Below, piece by piece: positions 10,647 to 22,985 of a stretch of DNA of 64,000 bases. The notes under the pieces are model-generated. The model did not search any database and was not told the DNA's origin. It was given only the letters and a program-made list of their open reading frames with translations. Both the position numbers and the translations under genes were made by a program. Source of the stretch: Toxonevra muliebris (Eukaryota > Arthropoda > Insecta > Diptera > Pallopteridae); NCBI GenBank assembly GCA_963691655.1, contig OY829329.1:52553279-52617278 (forward strand). The letters run 5' to 3'. Position 1 is the first letter of the stretch, and every line of letters begins with the position of its first letter.

Positions 10647-11865
10647 TTGGAAGTATGAATGTATAAACTCGTAATTGTGACTAACTTCATATCTATCATA
10701 CGCGCCATTTTTTGACATTGACAGCTATTCTATCTCGAAGAGCGCCAAAAATACTATAAGAATTGATCTGTCAAATAATTTTCATAATTTTACAAAAGTG
10801 TTTTACTATAGCTGAAAATGTCGAATTTCGTGCCAGCATAACAACATTTGCGGGAAGTTTTAATTTGCTTCTTCCATTTAAAGAAAAACGCAACTGAAGC
10901 ACATCGTTTACTCACTGAAGCTTATCCTGACTATGCTATAGACGTTAGAATGTGTCAGGTGTGGTATGCCCGTTTCAAAAGTGGTGATTTTGATGTTGAA
11001 GACAGGGAACGTTCAGGCGGCCCGAAAAATTTCGAAGATGAAGAATTGAAGGCATTACTCGAAGAAGATTCATGTCAAACGCAACAAGAACTTGCAGAAT
11101 CTTTAGGAGTTGATCAATCAACCATTTCTAAACGATTAAAAGCATTGGGGATGATTCGAAAGCAAGGAAATTGGGTGCCGTACGAATTGAAGCCGAGAGA
11201 CGTCGAACGACGATTTTTCACATGTGAACTGCTGATTGAATGACAGAAAAGAAAGGGGTTTCTGCATCGTATTGTGACTGGCGATGAAAAGTGGTTACGT
11301 TACGATAACCCAAAGAGTAAAAAATCATGGAGACCACCCGGACATGCATCAACATCAACGGCAAAGCCGAACATCCATGGATCCAAGCTCATGCTGTGTA
11401 TTTGGTGGGATATGAAAGGTGTCGTGTATTATGGGCTGTTGAAACCGAATGAAACGGTCACTGGCGACCGCTACCGACTACAATTAATGCGTTTGAGCCG
11501 AGAATTAAAGGATAAGAGGCCAGAATATGAGAATAGACACGACGAAGTTATTCTTCAGCATGACAATGCTCGGCCGCATGTTGCAAGGCAAGTAAAAACA
11601 TACTTGGAAACGCTAAAATGGGAAGTGCAACCCCACCCGCTGTATTCTCCAGACATTGCTCCTTCTGATTACCACTTGTTCCGATCGATGACACATGGCC
11701 TGGCTGAACTGCACTTCCGTTCTTTCGAAGAACTCAAAAAATGTATCGATTCGTGGATAGCCTCAAAAGATGAGGAGTTCTTTCGACGCGGAATCCGTAT
11801 GCTACTAGAAAGATGGGAAAAGGTTGTGGCTAACGATGGACAATACTTTAAAGAATAAATTTTCA
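10647..11865 (+). mobile_element. mariner transposon, copy 2 (3' end lost)
   Basis: Same family as the element at 196. The left end TTGGAAGTATGAATG follows TA at 10645-10646, and the 5' region is nearly identical to copy 1. The 3' TIR is missing: seven bases after the transposase stop, near 11866, the sequence changes to a piece of the hAT/P-like element found at 49581-50572. Only one mariner end remains, so this copy cannot transpose. Confidence 0.9.
10818..11858 (+). pseudogene. mariner transposase, two in-frame stops, catalytic triad intact
   Basis: A single frame of 346 codons before the final stop, the usual mariner length, broken by TAA at 10839-10841 (codon 8) and TGA at 11241-11243 (after LLIE). 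All three catalytic positions are present: TGDEKW, LQHDNARPH and SPDIAPSDYH, with 34 residues between the second and third. It keeps the C-terminal end ANDGQYFKE that copy 1 lost. Its lesions differ from those of copy 1, so the two copies decayed independently after separate insertions of a functional ancestor. Confidence 0.92.
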
Positions 11866-12349
11866 TTCGACGAAAATATTCACATACAATTTTTATGAAA
11901 CTGATGTTTAAATACGATGATGCATTTGACGGACCCTATCAGACTAGGGAGAAAAGTGGATAAATGTCTTAAAGCTTTAGGAAAAATTTTTGTTTCCGAA
12001 TTTTCTTAATCTTAACCTAAAATAATGGCCGAAAATTTCAAAAAAAAAATTCACAGAATAATCAGTTTAAATTTTTTCAAATAAACATTACTGATAATGA
12101 ACCCAACCTCAAAAAAATGATCAAAAATTCCAAAAATAGTTTTTTTCAAATGATTATCAGTGGTAATTTGGGTCATTATCAATGATGAGGAGCCCGGATA
12201 AGGTTGGCATATATTCCGTAAATTCGTGCAGTTACAGCGTTGAAATCTTTCGAGTCGGGTGCTCTGAGCAATGATAGGTTAAAGAATTAATTATATTTTA
12301 CGATTAAGAACTTTGAAGCTTATTCAATAACACTGTTCTGCATGGGTTT
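11866..12349 (-). mobile_element. internal fragment of the hAT/P-like element
   Basis: About 484 bp matching 49933-50510 in reverse orientation, including stretches such as ATGAAACTGATGTTTAAATA and GTGCTCTGAGCAATGA words. The copy at 50 kb has about 65-95 extra bases inside. Neither end of the parent element is present here. It abuts mariner copy 2 directly at 11866. Confidence 0.82.
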
Positions 12350-13635
12350 GCCAAAAATAAGAAGGCACAGCAGCAAAACAGATAAAGAAAGAAGTGAGAG
12401 CAGAAGAAGAACTTTAACTTTAAAAAAGTTAAGTCTGTGTTTCACATCCTTTCTTTGCTTAACTATTATTACCTATATAATTTGAAGAGAGTATAATTTT
12501 ATCAACTGGGATAAAACTTAATAAACAGATAAGTCTCTAAATCTCTTTGCAGTCATAGAAAAATACAAAATAAATAAATCCACGCGAAAAACTGTTGCTT
12601 GATCTTTGAAATTTTACCTCTTCTTGTCTACATCACCACGGGTACAAACGACATGTAATTACCTGTAGTTATGTACATCCACCGACCAACATAGTTAACT
12701 ATATCAAAAGATCATCATTTTAGGTCATTAACCTATAAATTACAACAACCACAATAATAAAGCAACTACAAGCAACAACAACTATAAGCAAATGACAAAT
12801 TGATGTCACTTTCTTGTTGTATAAATAATATTTGTTTTTGTTTTTGTAGTAACTACTAAATACATACAAATATAATAATAAAAATTAATCATGCTGTGCT
12901 TTCAAACAAATAAACGAAATATTAAGTAAAATTTAAATAAAAAACAAAATGTTTTAATTAAGTTTTGCGTGTTTTTTTGTTTGTTTCTGGTTCGACTGCG
13001 GTGCGTGTTGATTTTGTTAAAATGAAATTGTTTACGCGTATTTACACCTGTTGACAAATTGTTATTTACATTTCATTAGTATGCAAATCATGCGTGTTTC
13101 TCTTTTAACATTTGATTTGGTGCATAAAAGATTTTTTTTTAAATTTATTTAATTCTCGGTTGAAAAATCTCATTATTTTTTATTTATTTTAGTTTCGAGT
13201 ACATTTAACTCTTTACGTGTTTTTTGTGTGTTTAAAATTTTAAAGATTTGCACTTATTCTCACTTGAATAGTTATCATTAAAATGATGAGTTACTTTAGG
13301 AATCTGTGCTGAAAGATAATGATAATCATCACCTCACCCCATCGTATATGTAGAATCATTACTTGGTATGTGTGTCAATGAGCGCACGTGTTAATGTAAA
13401 TAATAATTAAACTGAAATATTGCGCACACCTTTTGATAATATTTTTATATTAAGTATAGTAGTTAATTTTACAGATTTCGTCTTCCTTTCGGCATAAATA
13501 TCAAGAGGAAATTTAATTTCTTTAAGCACGAACATGAATAGTTAATAGTTTTTGTGTAACTTCATGAGAAAACCTGTAGATGTAGAACTTTTTTAAGAAT
13601 AAAACATTTTGATGGCATCTTTTTCTTCAATAGCA
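12350..13635. other. AT-rich non-coding DNA
   Basis: No exon, RNA gene or mobile element was recognised. Confidence 0.35.
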
Positions 13636-13893
13636 CAATAGTTTATGGTAGGTCCAGACCGAGTTTTCGCACCAATTTATGTTGTATGAGTTAAATTTGT
13701 ATATGAATGGAGGGAACCTATAGTTTAATGCTGGTTCAGAATGCCGAAGTGAAAAGATTTTCTTGTCATTTTTAATTTTGGAGGTTTGGCTCGGCTGCAC
13801 TGCCATCCAAGTGATCACGGCATCACCACAGAAAAACTTTTATTTTCTAGTTTTGACCGTGACGAGCACACCCCGTGAACGCCACAGCGATCA
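13636..13893 (-). mobile_element. tRNA-derived SINE copy A (diverged)
   Basis: The same family as the copy at 35545-35848, in the same orientation. Shared landmarks on the plus strand are the TTCGCACC..TTCATG-type block, GAATGGAGGGAACCTA, the TTTTATTTTCTA stretch and the CCACAGCGATCA head end. The pol III boxes are decayed. Oldest-looking of the four copies. Confidence 0.75.
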
Positions 13894-14345
13894 CTTAATA
13901 GCGAATAGAACCGCTGACCAGGAAAGTATTTTTAGTTTTTAAAGCAACTCGTTTCATTATTACATTTTCAAGGCTGCAGCCCATCTATAGATAAATGGAA
14001 AAATTACAGCTAAGCAAATTTTTTTTTTTTACAGGCTTAAAACATTATTATCTAAAAATATAATGTTATATCACGCTTACTAGTAGAAAAAAAAATTTAA
14101 AAATTCTCAAGGCCACTCCTCCGGTCTGAAATTAATGAAATAAACTTTAAACGCGATTATCTCAAAACCATGTTTTTTTAAACTGGTCAACCAATATTTT
14201 TCATTAATCTCAAAATAAAAAATAATTTTGGACACCTTAAAATATGTGTAATAAACCCTCAAAACTTTAGCTTTATTGCTTTATTAGTAATGAAGAGAAA
14301 GTTATTTTTTAGAGTTTAGAGTTGTGGGTGGGCTGGACTTAACCA
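13894..14345. other. AT-rich non-coding DNA
   Basis: No gene was recognised. An ACTTTAAACGCGATTATCTC stretch near 14145 recalls words inside other TIR elements here, but no ends were found. Confidence 0.3.
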
Positions 14346-14351
14346 AAGCAC

Positions 14352-14864
14352 TCAGCCAACGAAGACCATTGTGCTATACCCAAGGATAGAACCAGTAGAA
14401 GAGAGTAGAGGGACAGGAAAGTTATGTGGGGATAAATGGAATGTTTTACTGATGAACCTTAGAAGCTCAGGATGAGGGAGAGTATGGACATTATTCATAC
14501 TCAAGACATCACTACCCAACAGCCTTAACCGGATTCTCGCGAACGCCGGACAGCTACAAAGATAATGCTCAGTAGTATCGTCGGCCTCAAGACACGATTG
14601 GCAAATTGGATCGGTGATGACGCCCATGTTGGTCATGTGCTGGCTACATGTGTTGTGCCCCGTGATGACACCCACCAGTAATCTCAGGAGCTTTCTTCGC
14701 AGTTTGAGAAGAAATTCCGCTGATTTTCTGTTAGGATGTCTCACGGAGCACTTTGCGGTTCTGCACGAGTCAAGCTCGGACAGTCTTCCTCTATGGATAG
14801 AACCCACAAATCGTTGATCCAACGCATGATCTCTCCAGAACTTACGCCAGGAAAAGGACCCCAT
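14352..14864 (-). pseudogene. LINE C-terminal segment with Cys-Cys-His-Cys knuckle
   Basis: Contains LLRLLVGVITGHNTC and a knuckle ICQSCLEADDTTEHYLCSC. The same segment appears in the LINE fragments at 38436 (CRFCNEEDESSEHILAQC) and 45967 ([18 protein letters not shown]). It follows the RNase H in this LINE group. Confidence 0.8.
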
Positions 14865-14906
14865 AGCTAGTTTATCAGCTAGTTCACTCCCTGCAATACC
14901 ACAGTG

Positions 14907-15098
14907 TCATGCAACACTATTTAGTTTTGCCTTACACTCGCTGACCAATTTTAAGGAGCTGACAGGGTTAGCAAGGGCCTTCAGTGCAGCTTGGCTATCA
15001 CTGCAGATACCTATGCACTTCCCATGCCACTTCTTCTCAATTATCCAGCTCACCACGTCTAGGATAGCGAAAACCTCCGTTAGGAAGACTGACGCCAT
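14907..15098 (-). pseudogene. LINE RNase H remnant
   Basis: Short open part with TEVFAILDVVSW, which covers the second acidic position, and CSDSQAALKAL, the third acidic position. This is the LINE RNase H layout. It is out of frame with the RT part upstream, and the first acidic position is not readable. Confidence 0.75.
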
Positions 15099-15227
15099 CT
15101 TTCCAGTAGAAACAGAGTACTGGGTTTCATCGTCCTAATATCAACCGGATCCAGTACCGTTTGAGGTTTTGGATCCGTTGGTATAGAAGACATGACGAAG
15201 ACCCCAGAGTACGACCTCTGGGCTTAA

Positions 15228-16067
15228 TCATTGATCACGTTTTGGGAACCTGACTCCATATCTTCTTCCGAAGCGGATGCAAGACACATGATTGTCCATG
15301 GGCATCAAGAACAGTGGGCACTGTACTGACAACTGGTGGTATATCATACTGTGCCCTACATCCGCCTCGACATGCCAGACTCCATTTAACCGGAGTCTGT
15401 AGGCCGCTCTCATTGCTTCTTTACGGATTTGAAGATACAGAGGAAGCAAGTCAAGCAAGACATTGAGGGCATCACCAGATGTAGTACACATTGCACTAGT
15501 GATACCCAGGCATACACTTCTCTGAAACCTGATCAGAGAGGATACTGTGGACTTAATCAAAGTTCGTCTCCACCATACTACAGAGGCATACGTGACAATA
15601 GGTTTCACAAGAGAAATGTATACCCAGTATACCAGAGCTGGATTCAGACCGCAAGTCTTGCCGAAAGCTCGCCTGCACTGCCAGAAAACCTTTAGTGCAC
15701 GCGAGACCTTCAGCTCGACGTGCGTCTTCCATAACAGTTTACAATCTAAGGTTACCCCTAAATATTTAACATCAGAAGACAACTGCACTGTTACTCCCTT
15801 CATTGTTGGTAGTAACAGGCCATCTCTCTTGCGTTTCCTGGTGAAGAGCACTAAGGTGCTTTTACCGGTATTCACTGAAAGACCCTGCAGATCGCACCAA
15901 ACCTCGATCTTGTCCAAGACTTCTTGCATTTTGATGCACACCGTCTGTAAGGACCGTCCCGAGATTAGTACGCACACATCGTCAGCATACGCTTGGATGT
16001 GAACTCTAACATTTTTCAAATCATGTAGCACCATAGAAGAGGAGAGAGTACGCTTTCTTGGGGGCAT
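15228..16067 (-). pseudogene. LINE reverse transcriptase, C-terminal half
   Basis: Begins within the palm. The catalytic YADD box reads HIQAYADDVCVLISGR at about residues 25-40 of the open part. It is followed by LSVNTGKSTLVLFTRK and VKYLGVTLDCKLLWK, both landmarks of RNase-H-type LINE reverse transcriptases. The thumb region LVYWVYISLVKPIVTYASVV is preserved. The first Met is not a biological start; the upstream part of the protein has been lost. Confidence 0.88.
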
Positions 16068-16298
16068 CCTTTCTCATAACACTGTCATCGTTTTCTCCCC
16101 CCGTCATAAGAAGCCGTTATTTTTCAGTAATGCCTGGTTTTCAAATGGTTGTCAAATCCAATCAAATTCATATAGGAAATCATTTCTTTCTTTCTCTTTG
16201 ACATTGAATATGACTCAGTGATAGGTATTTGATTAGTAATTTGAAACATTGCCTTATGGAAATTATAAAATCTTTTTATGAAAAAATTCAACGAAAAC

Positions 16299-16555
16299 AA
16301 TTCTGTGGTCACAAGGCATAACAGCATAAGTCAGTTTTTTGAATTTTACAGGAGAGCACTTCAAAGATTCAAATGCTAATAGAAATCAATTTGAGTTGTG
16401 ATATTTTTTCCTTTAATATCTCGCAAACCACTGAACCGATATTCATAAAATTTCGACACAATATGAAAACGGATATGAAGATTTCAATTTTAATAATAAC
16501 AACTCGAATTCGACGAATCTCGAGTTGTGTTGTTAAGCCTTGTAACCACAGAATT
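16299..16555. mobile_element. 257-bp TIR element with AATTCTGTGG ends
   Basis: AATTCTGTGGTCACAAGGCA at the left is mirrored at the right as AATTCTGTGGTTACAAGGCT, continuing TAACA. Arms are about 30 bp. There is no coding capacity. The target duplication is unclear. Confidence 0.65.
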
Positions 16556-19500
16556 ATCAAATTTGGAAAATGATTAAGTCGTAATACCGTCTCTCCTGCG
16601 GCTCACGTTTACTTTGAATGGCATTGGTACTTGACTCATGTAAATACATTAATTTTACTTTTATTTAAGTCATATGCTTCCCATCGCCGCATGCCTTCTA
16701 CATTGGCCCTCCACTATTATAAGCTATAAAAAAAGCAATTATCTACTACTGAGTTATAATCCACTGGGTATGAACTCAAGTGATTTATGTAAAAGGCATT
16801 TCGTTGCGGCAATTGTTATTAAACGTTTCATTTTTTTTTTTTTTTTTTAATTTACCTCTCATTTCGATCAAAATTCCATTTCATTTAAATTGCCAAATAA
16901 ATTACATTTAAATGACACGACAAAAAATGTTAGGAGATTGCAGCATAAAGTTCAAATTGATAACTTTAAAATTAAATTTAACACAAAAATCATGAAATTC
17001 CTCGACTCTGCACATGAGAATTCGTTGCCATTTTCATAGCTCTTTTTTTCTTTTTTTTTTTGGCATCAACTTACTTTAACTTCAAGTTAACATTTTGAAG
17101 AGAAGAAGAAGAAGAGCTAAGACAAAAAAGCAAAAGTGCAATCTAAGCTTTTCATATACATACATGCATACATACATACATACTTATGTATGTGCATACA
17201 CTTGTGTGTGTGTGGCTCAAAAACTTTTACGGTAAAATTCACCAAAGCGTACAACTGCCACTTTTAGCATCATCACTTCAGCTAAAGTGCCATCACTAGC
17301 ACCATTCGCTATCACCAGCATTACCGACCACCATCCCACAACCAACCACAAACAGCTTTAACTTCAAATACAACATCATCATCGTCGTTGTTGCAGTTGT
17401 CGTCATCGTCATCAGCGTGTCATTTGTTGCTGGCTGCTTTTTTTCGCTTATTTCTTCAACTGCTGCTGCTGCTTCTTCTTCTCAACTTCTTTTTTTTTCA
17501 TGATCTTCAACTGTGCACATCATAATAATGCAGTAACATTTTCTGTGCTTGCTGTGCTGTACACTTACTCCGACTCCTCCTCTTCCGACTCTTCCGCCGT
17601 TTCCTGCACTTACTCCAACTTCCCTCAATAATCTTCTTTTATTTTATACTTTTTTATTATTATTACTAGGTACTATTGTTATTTTCAGTTGTTTGTGGCT
17701 TGTGTTATTTCTTCAGCTTTTTCCTTTTTCTTGTCGTTGTTTCTTTTGTAATGGTATTAAAATGTTATTTCCTTATTATTTTACAAAAACTCTAAATGTT
17801 TTAATTTTTTTTTTTTTTTAATCTTTTAAGTTTAATTCATTCAGCGAATGAACGTTGTTGTTGTTGTTGTTGCTGTATGACCTATGTGCAAGAGAAGATT
17901 ATGGGTAGTTATGATGAATGAGCACGAGATGAGATGAATTAGTAAATAAATAGCCAGAGTTATGGTTGGTCAGGGGAACGTGGGGACACAGTGGGTGATT
18001 GAGAGAGAGAGAAGTAACTACGGCTCTAGGAAGTTGAGAGGAAAAGCACAAGAGTAAATAGATAGCCTGCATGTGGTACTAAAGCGAGCAGAGAGAGGAA
18101 GGAATGCGAGACGAGAGAGAGAGAGAGCGAGCAATACACGAGCCAACAGAATTTAATTGTTTTACATGTATTAATGTTGCGACATGCACGCCGCAGGCTT
18201 CTAGGCAACAATGAAATATAAAAATTTTTAAAAATAAAAAAAACAACAATGTCTTTATGAAAAAAGAAACAATGGAAATTATTACAGTTTAAAAAGTGAC
18301 ATAAAATAAAATAAAATTGCAAACGTAAATAAAATGTTAGTGAGTATATTGATGTAACGTGTTGGCATTAACATTTTACGATAAAAATGTAATTCGCAAC
18401 GGTTTTCGAGATTAAAATCTGAATAATATTCATTTCGTTATGATAAAGATATGTACTTTCTTTGAAGTTCAAACAAGAATGAGGCACAGAAGAAACATTG
18501 AAAATGATGCAAGCTTCAAGCACTTGAATCATTGTAAAAGTGGTTGGTTGTGATTGGTACTATTATTGCTGCTGCCGTTGTTATTATGTTAATTTTACCA
18601 TGACAATTAACTAACCACATGGCCTTGTTAATAAACAAAAACAAAAAATTCAAACAGCCATAAAAATATAAAAGACATAATAATAATGAAAACTATTAAG
18701 TAAACATTTAATGAAAAAAATTGCTTTGTAAGCAATCTTAAGGTTATAATGATGCGATGCGCGTTGATGATGTCAATGATCATGATCATCATCACCATCT
18801 TCAGCAACATCTTCAACTTCAACCATTCACATCAGTATAAAATCTTTGACATTAATCATCATCTTTGAAGTGCCACGACTCGCTCACACTTCACTCTCGT
18901 CTAATTTTATGTTGTTTAGAAGTACCATCGATATAAAATTTACTTTTTTTTCTTTATGTAACAAGCGTATCTTGATTTGAATTGGAGCAAAAGTTATATA
19001 ATAACTTCAAATAAGAAAAAAACAAACACTTATAATATTTGCTTTTTACTTTTACTGCTGCACCTTAAAATTTATTATTGAAGTAACTCGTTTACTCTAC
19101 TTACTCGCTTGGAAGAAAGAAGTAGGCTTATTTACATATTATTATTAATTTTGGGGAAGACCCTATAGCCAGATAGAAATAGTTTATTGAATTCTTCTAT
19201 TCTTAAGTGTTGAGCCAGGGCTGCATAATCACACAAAATGTCAGTTTTCGTTCAGTTAGACAGACCTAACTAACTTATATCTGTGTTTCGGCCTGATAAA
19301 CACAGGTCCAAGTGCCCAAAGACGTTCACCTGAACCACAATATATTTTGAAACGTCTGTATATCAATTATGAACTAAGAGACAAAGCAGTTAGGTGTTGT
19401 AACTCATATTCTATATAGGGTATACTTATATTTAAACAAATGGCCATTGGAGAGGAACAAATCAAAAACCAAAACAAAGGAGAATAATACTACTTTATTG

Positions 19501-19643
19501 CTAGGTTTGTATTAATCTTACTGTTTTTATAGACGGTTGAAAGAGACATTTCATTTCGTTTCCTATCAAAACCACTTCTCGATACTCTGGATTAAAAAAT
19601 TGGGTTGTACTGTGTACCCTACAAAAGAATGATGAATTGATGC
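16556..19643. other. non-coding DNA rich in microsatellites
   Basis: Holds CATA/TATG repeats near 17155-17185, ATC/GTC/CTG trinucleotide runs at 17370-17490, GTTGTT runs at 17851-17873, GA-rich tracts at 18003-18012 and 18110-18130, and T runs. No exon or mobile element was recognised. Open frames here come from pyrimidine-rich composition. Confidence 0.4.
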
Positions 19644-19924
19644 ACCATACACATAGACGACGGCAGCTACACGACTACATCTGTCGAATTATAAAAACAA
19701 CATGTTCTTATGGAGGCGATTATTTTAGCGACGACGCGACCACATGACTACCAACCACAATTGTGGCTGTAGCCAATTTTAAAGAGAGAAGAGTGTTTGC
19801 TTTTGTTGTTTTGGCTGTGTTTGCTGCAAGTGCTGCCGCTTCCATTGTGTTTAGCAGCTGACTACACGGCGACAGTTGTAGCCGACAGAGTTTCGTAGTC
19901 GTGTATTCGTGTCAATGTGTATGG
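19644..19924. mobile_element. 281-bp TIR element with CCATACACA ends
   Basis: CCATACACATAGACG at the left is mirrored by the right end, read inward as CCATACACATTGACACG. Further inverted words TACACGACTAC and CTGTCG follow in the same order in both arms. No coding capacity. Target duplication not identified. Confidence 0.6.
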
Positions 19925-20318
19925 ACCATGAGGCGCGACATTTTCCAACGGCTTTATAGCAATTTAGGGTCACTAATAACGACTGGGTACTCTTTTGTTT
20001 TATTGAAAAAGGGTAAAGGTAGGAAATGGAGGAAAGATGTATATTCAAAAATGGTTTATCTCTTTGTGCTTAACAACTTTGCTTCAGACATCAAAATCGC
20101 TTCTGTTGAAATAAAGAAATTTCTTAATAGTTCCTAGAGATCCATATTGTGAGAGAAATAGATGTGATTGAAAAAAAACGGAGTACGCAGTCGTGATCAG
20201 CAACTCTAAATTACTATAAAACCGTTCGAAAATAATCTCGCGCATAAAATTTTTGTTGCACTGTGTTGTTAGAGGCTATGAAACTAAAATTTAATTGATC
20301 ATATTTCATAGTTTTAAC

Positions 20319-20834
20319 CAGAGCTGTAAAAGAATGCAATTAAATTAATTGCAATACCTTGACGTCACAATTAATAACCGACAATTCATGATTGCAGTTA
20401 CTGAATAACATATTTGACTCCAGAATAAAAAATGCACTTGGAAGTCTTTTTGGGAGTCGCCGATTGGACATTCATTTAGGAAAATTTTTTTTTTAGAGCC
20501 AAGGGAATGCAAACTTTTTTTGAAATCATGAGACTCAATTAACTCCAAATGACAGCATTTGAGTTCAAGGTTATTGAAGTGACTCCAAGTGACTTTAAAG
20601 CAGTCATAATTTTGGAGTCATAAGATTTGGATTCTCATGATTTCAAAAAAAGATTGCATTCCCTTGACTTTAAAAAAGACTTTTCGAAATGAATAACCAA
20701 TCGGCGACTCCAAAAAGGACTCCCAACTGCATTTTTTATTCTGCAGTCAAATAAGTTATTCAATAACTGCAAACAAAAATTATTATTCATTTGTGACTTA
20801 TATCCTCAATTGATTGCATTCTTTTACAGCTCTG
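20319..20834. mobile_element. 516-bp foldback MITE, hAT type, perfect 8-bp target duplication
   Basis: The element starts CAGAGCTGTAAAAGAATGCA and ends with the inverted form of the same sequence. Nearly all of it is two arms of about 230 bp (20319-20553 and 20604-20834) around a centre of about 50 bp. The arms are clearly homologous but differ in places; the left has GACGTCACAATTAAT where the right differs. Immediately outside stand GTTTTAAC (20311-20318) and GTTTTAAC (20835-20842), a perfect 8-bp duplication. CAGAG ends with an 8-bp duplication fit the hAT superfamily. No transposase is encoded. Confidence 0.92.
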
Positions 20835-20842
20835 GTTTTAAC

Positions 20843-22983
20843 TTTTACTTCATTGCCACTTAACAGTTAGTGTTGTTTATTCAGCTTAAGGACGTTTCAT
20901 TAATCCATTAAGGACGAGCGGGAACCAAAGTAGATAGATAAAGAAAGTAACTTGAGAACAAAATTGATTTTGAACCCCTGCCTCAGGAACGGCTCATCGA
21001 CAAGGTGCCATATGGCACCGCTAGGCATTACTGGGTTAAGCCGTATAAACAACACTTTAACTAATAAAGTAATTTTTAAATAAAAATCTCGTTCAGTGCT
21101 TCTTTCACATTTAAAAACAATCTTTTAATTCTTTTTTTTATAAGAAATTAGTTGGGATCTTAAATTTGGGTGGGTGGATTCAATTGGCCCAATAACAATA
21201 TTTTGAGTGAATTTTGAGCTAATATTACGAATCGTTTTCATATACCTTCAAAATAATTAAAACCATTTTCAACGATTTATGTGATTCACAAATTTTTAAC
21301 AGAATCTTGAAAACCAAAAACGTGTGTTGTTTCGGAATCAATAAACCATTTCTTATAGTAAAATAACAATGTCATTGATATTTTTATGAAACTTTATTCT
21401 GATTATACAATACTGCAATACAATTTAAAGACTAAAGACTATAAATAAATAAAATAATATAAAGCGAGTATGTATTTACTGTGGAATGAAATGCTGAGGG
21501 AAATCACTTGCGCAAATAACGTACACACGCGTACACATGCATATGTATGTATGTATGTAGCTTTACTTCATGTGCTTAAAGTGCAAACTTTAAATCATAT
21601 TTAAGTACTTTATGCCATTTAATTTAATTTACACATAATACATAGTATGAATACACTCCCTTTTTTTTAGCTGTTTGCTCCATTCATTCAGCTAAAATAC
21701 CATTTACACTTTTCTGTTGTTGTTTTGTTTTGTATGGCTGAAGTTGCTGATGATGCTCTCCTCCTTGCGAAAAAACAGATGCGTGTGTATGTATATATGG
21801 ACACGTGTGTGTGTCTTTGTCATCACAACGCAATACAATAAATAAAAATAATAATATTGTGTAAAAAGGAACTAAAAAAAGGACAGTGTATTTGCTACAC
21901 TTTTTCACATTCCCATTTTCATTTACTACACATTCTCATCACTTCCCACTAACTCCTCTCTGTCATTCGTTATACCGTCGCAGGATGTCACACATGTGCT
22001 GAGAACAAAGACTTAAAGTACGGTTAAAAATGTGTGCTGCAAATATCTAAATATTGAAAGAAAGAAATGAACCTAACATAGTTTGCTTGGGTTGAAAGTA
22101 CTGAAGAAGAAAAAGGTACTGAAAGTGAGGGAAAGCGAGGGCTGGACGAGAAAGAATGTCTGAACTATTTTACAGAATGCATAAAAAAATGCTGTGTACT
22201 AGTAACTTAGCTAGTTATATAACATAATAATGATGACTCTAAATGTTGTTGACTTCCTTGGAAAATTATGTTGGCATTGATAACACATAGACACACACAC
22301 ACATCAACTACAACTAAACAACAAAAGCAACAACAACAACAACATCAGTTAAAAGACCGCACTAGTTATTTGCTGATTTGAGGATACAATTTAGTTGGGT
22401 GATAAATGATGTCAACGGGAAAAAAAGTGTTAAAATGTTAAAAAGCTGATAAGCTTTTTCTTCAAAAACTGCTGTTTGTTAATGGCAAAAAAGAAGGTAA
22501 CAACAACTAAATTGTCCTAAGTACAAGGTGATGTTTGATGTTCTTAATTCTAAAAATATTTCTTCAATGTTACATAAAAAACCAAAACCTTTTTACTTAA
22601 TTATAAACTATGGCTACATATGTTTGCACCCACACCACATTATTGAAATTGTTGCTATGGGAAATAGTGAGAAAATGCACTTAAATTAATTAGAAAAAAA
22701 CTAAAAAACTAACTAAGAGTAGATAGACATACATACGAATAATCATTAAACAACGTTTTCTTATTATCATTAACAAACAATATCAATAGCAACAAAAAAA
22801 AAAAATATTTTTCAACAGATATTCTCACTCCTGCCTACAAATATACATATATTCGAAAACTGAAATGAACACAGTTTTGCTTTCAAATAGGAAAATGTTA
22901 ATATAATTATTCCCACGTTGGCAACCAAAATAAATCGAATTTTCAACTTACAAACAAATGATGCTAAATACACAGGCATATAG
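20843..22983. other. non-coding DNA
   Basis: Holds a TATG/CATA microsatellite near 21538-21562, a CAACAA run near 22320-22345 and A runs. No gene or complete mobile element was recognised. Confidence 0.35.
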
Positions 22984-22985
22984 TA

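Larger units (their letters stand above)
14346..16080 (-). mobile_element. 5'-truncated LINE (RT to RNase H to C-terminus), degenerate
   Basis: On the minus strand the order is reverse transcriptase palm (16067-15228), RNase H remnant (15098-14907) and a C-terminal Cys/His segment (14864-14352). This order marks a non-LTR retrotransposon of the RNase-H-bearing I/LOA/R1-like groups. The endonuclease and the first half of the RT are absent, as expected of 5' truncation. Frameshifts separate the three parts. TAATAAAGCAATAAAGC-type sequence beyond 14340 may be the 3' end. Confidence 0.85.
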
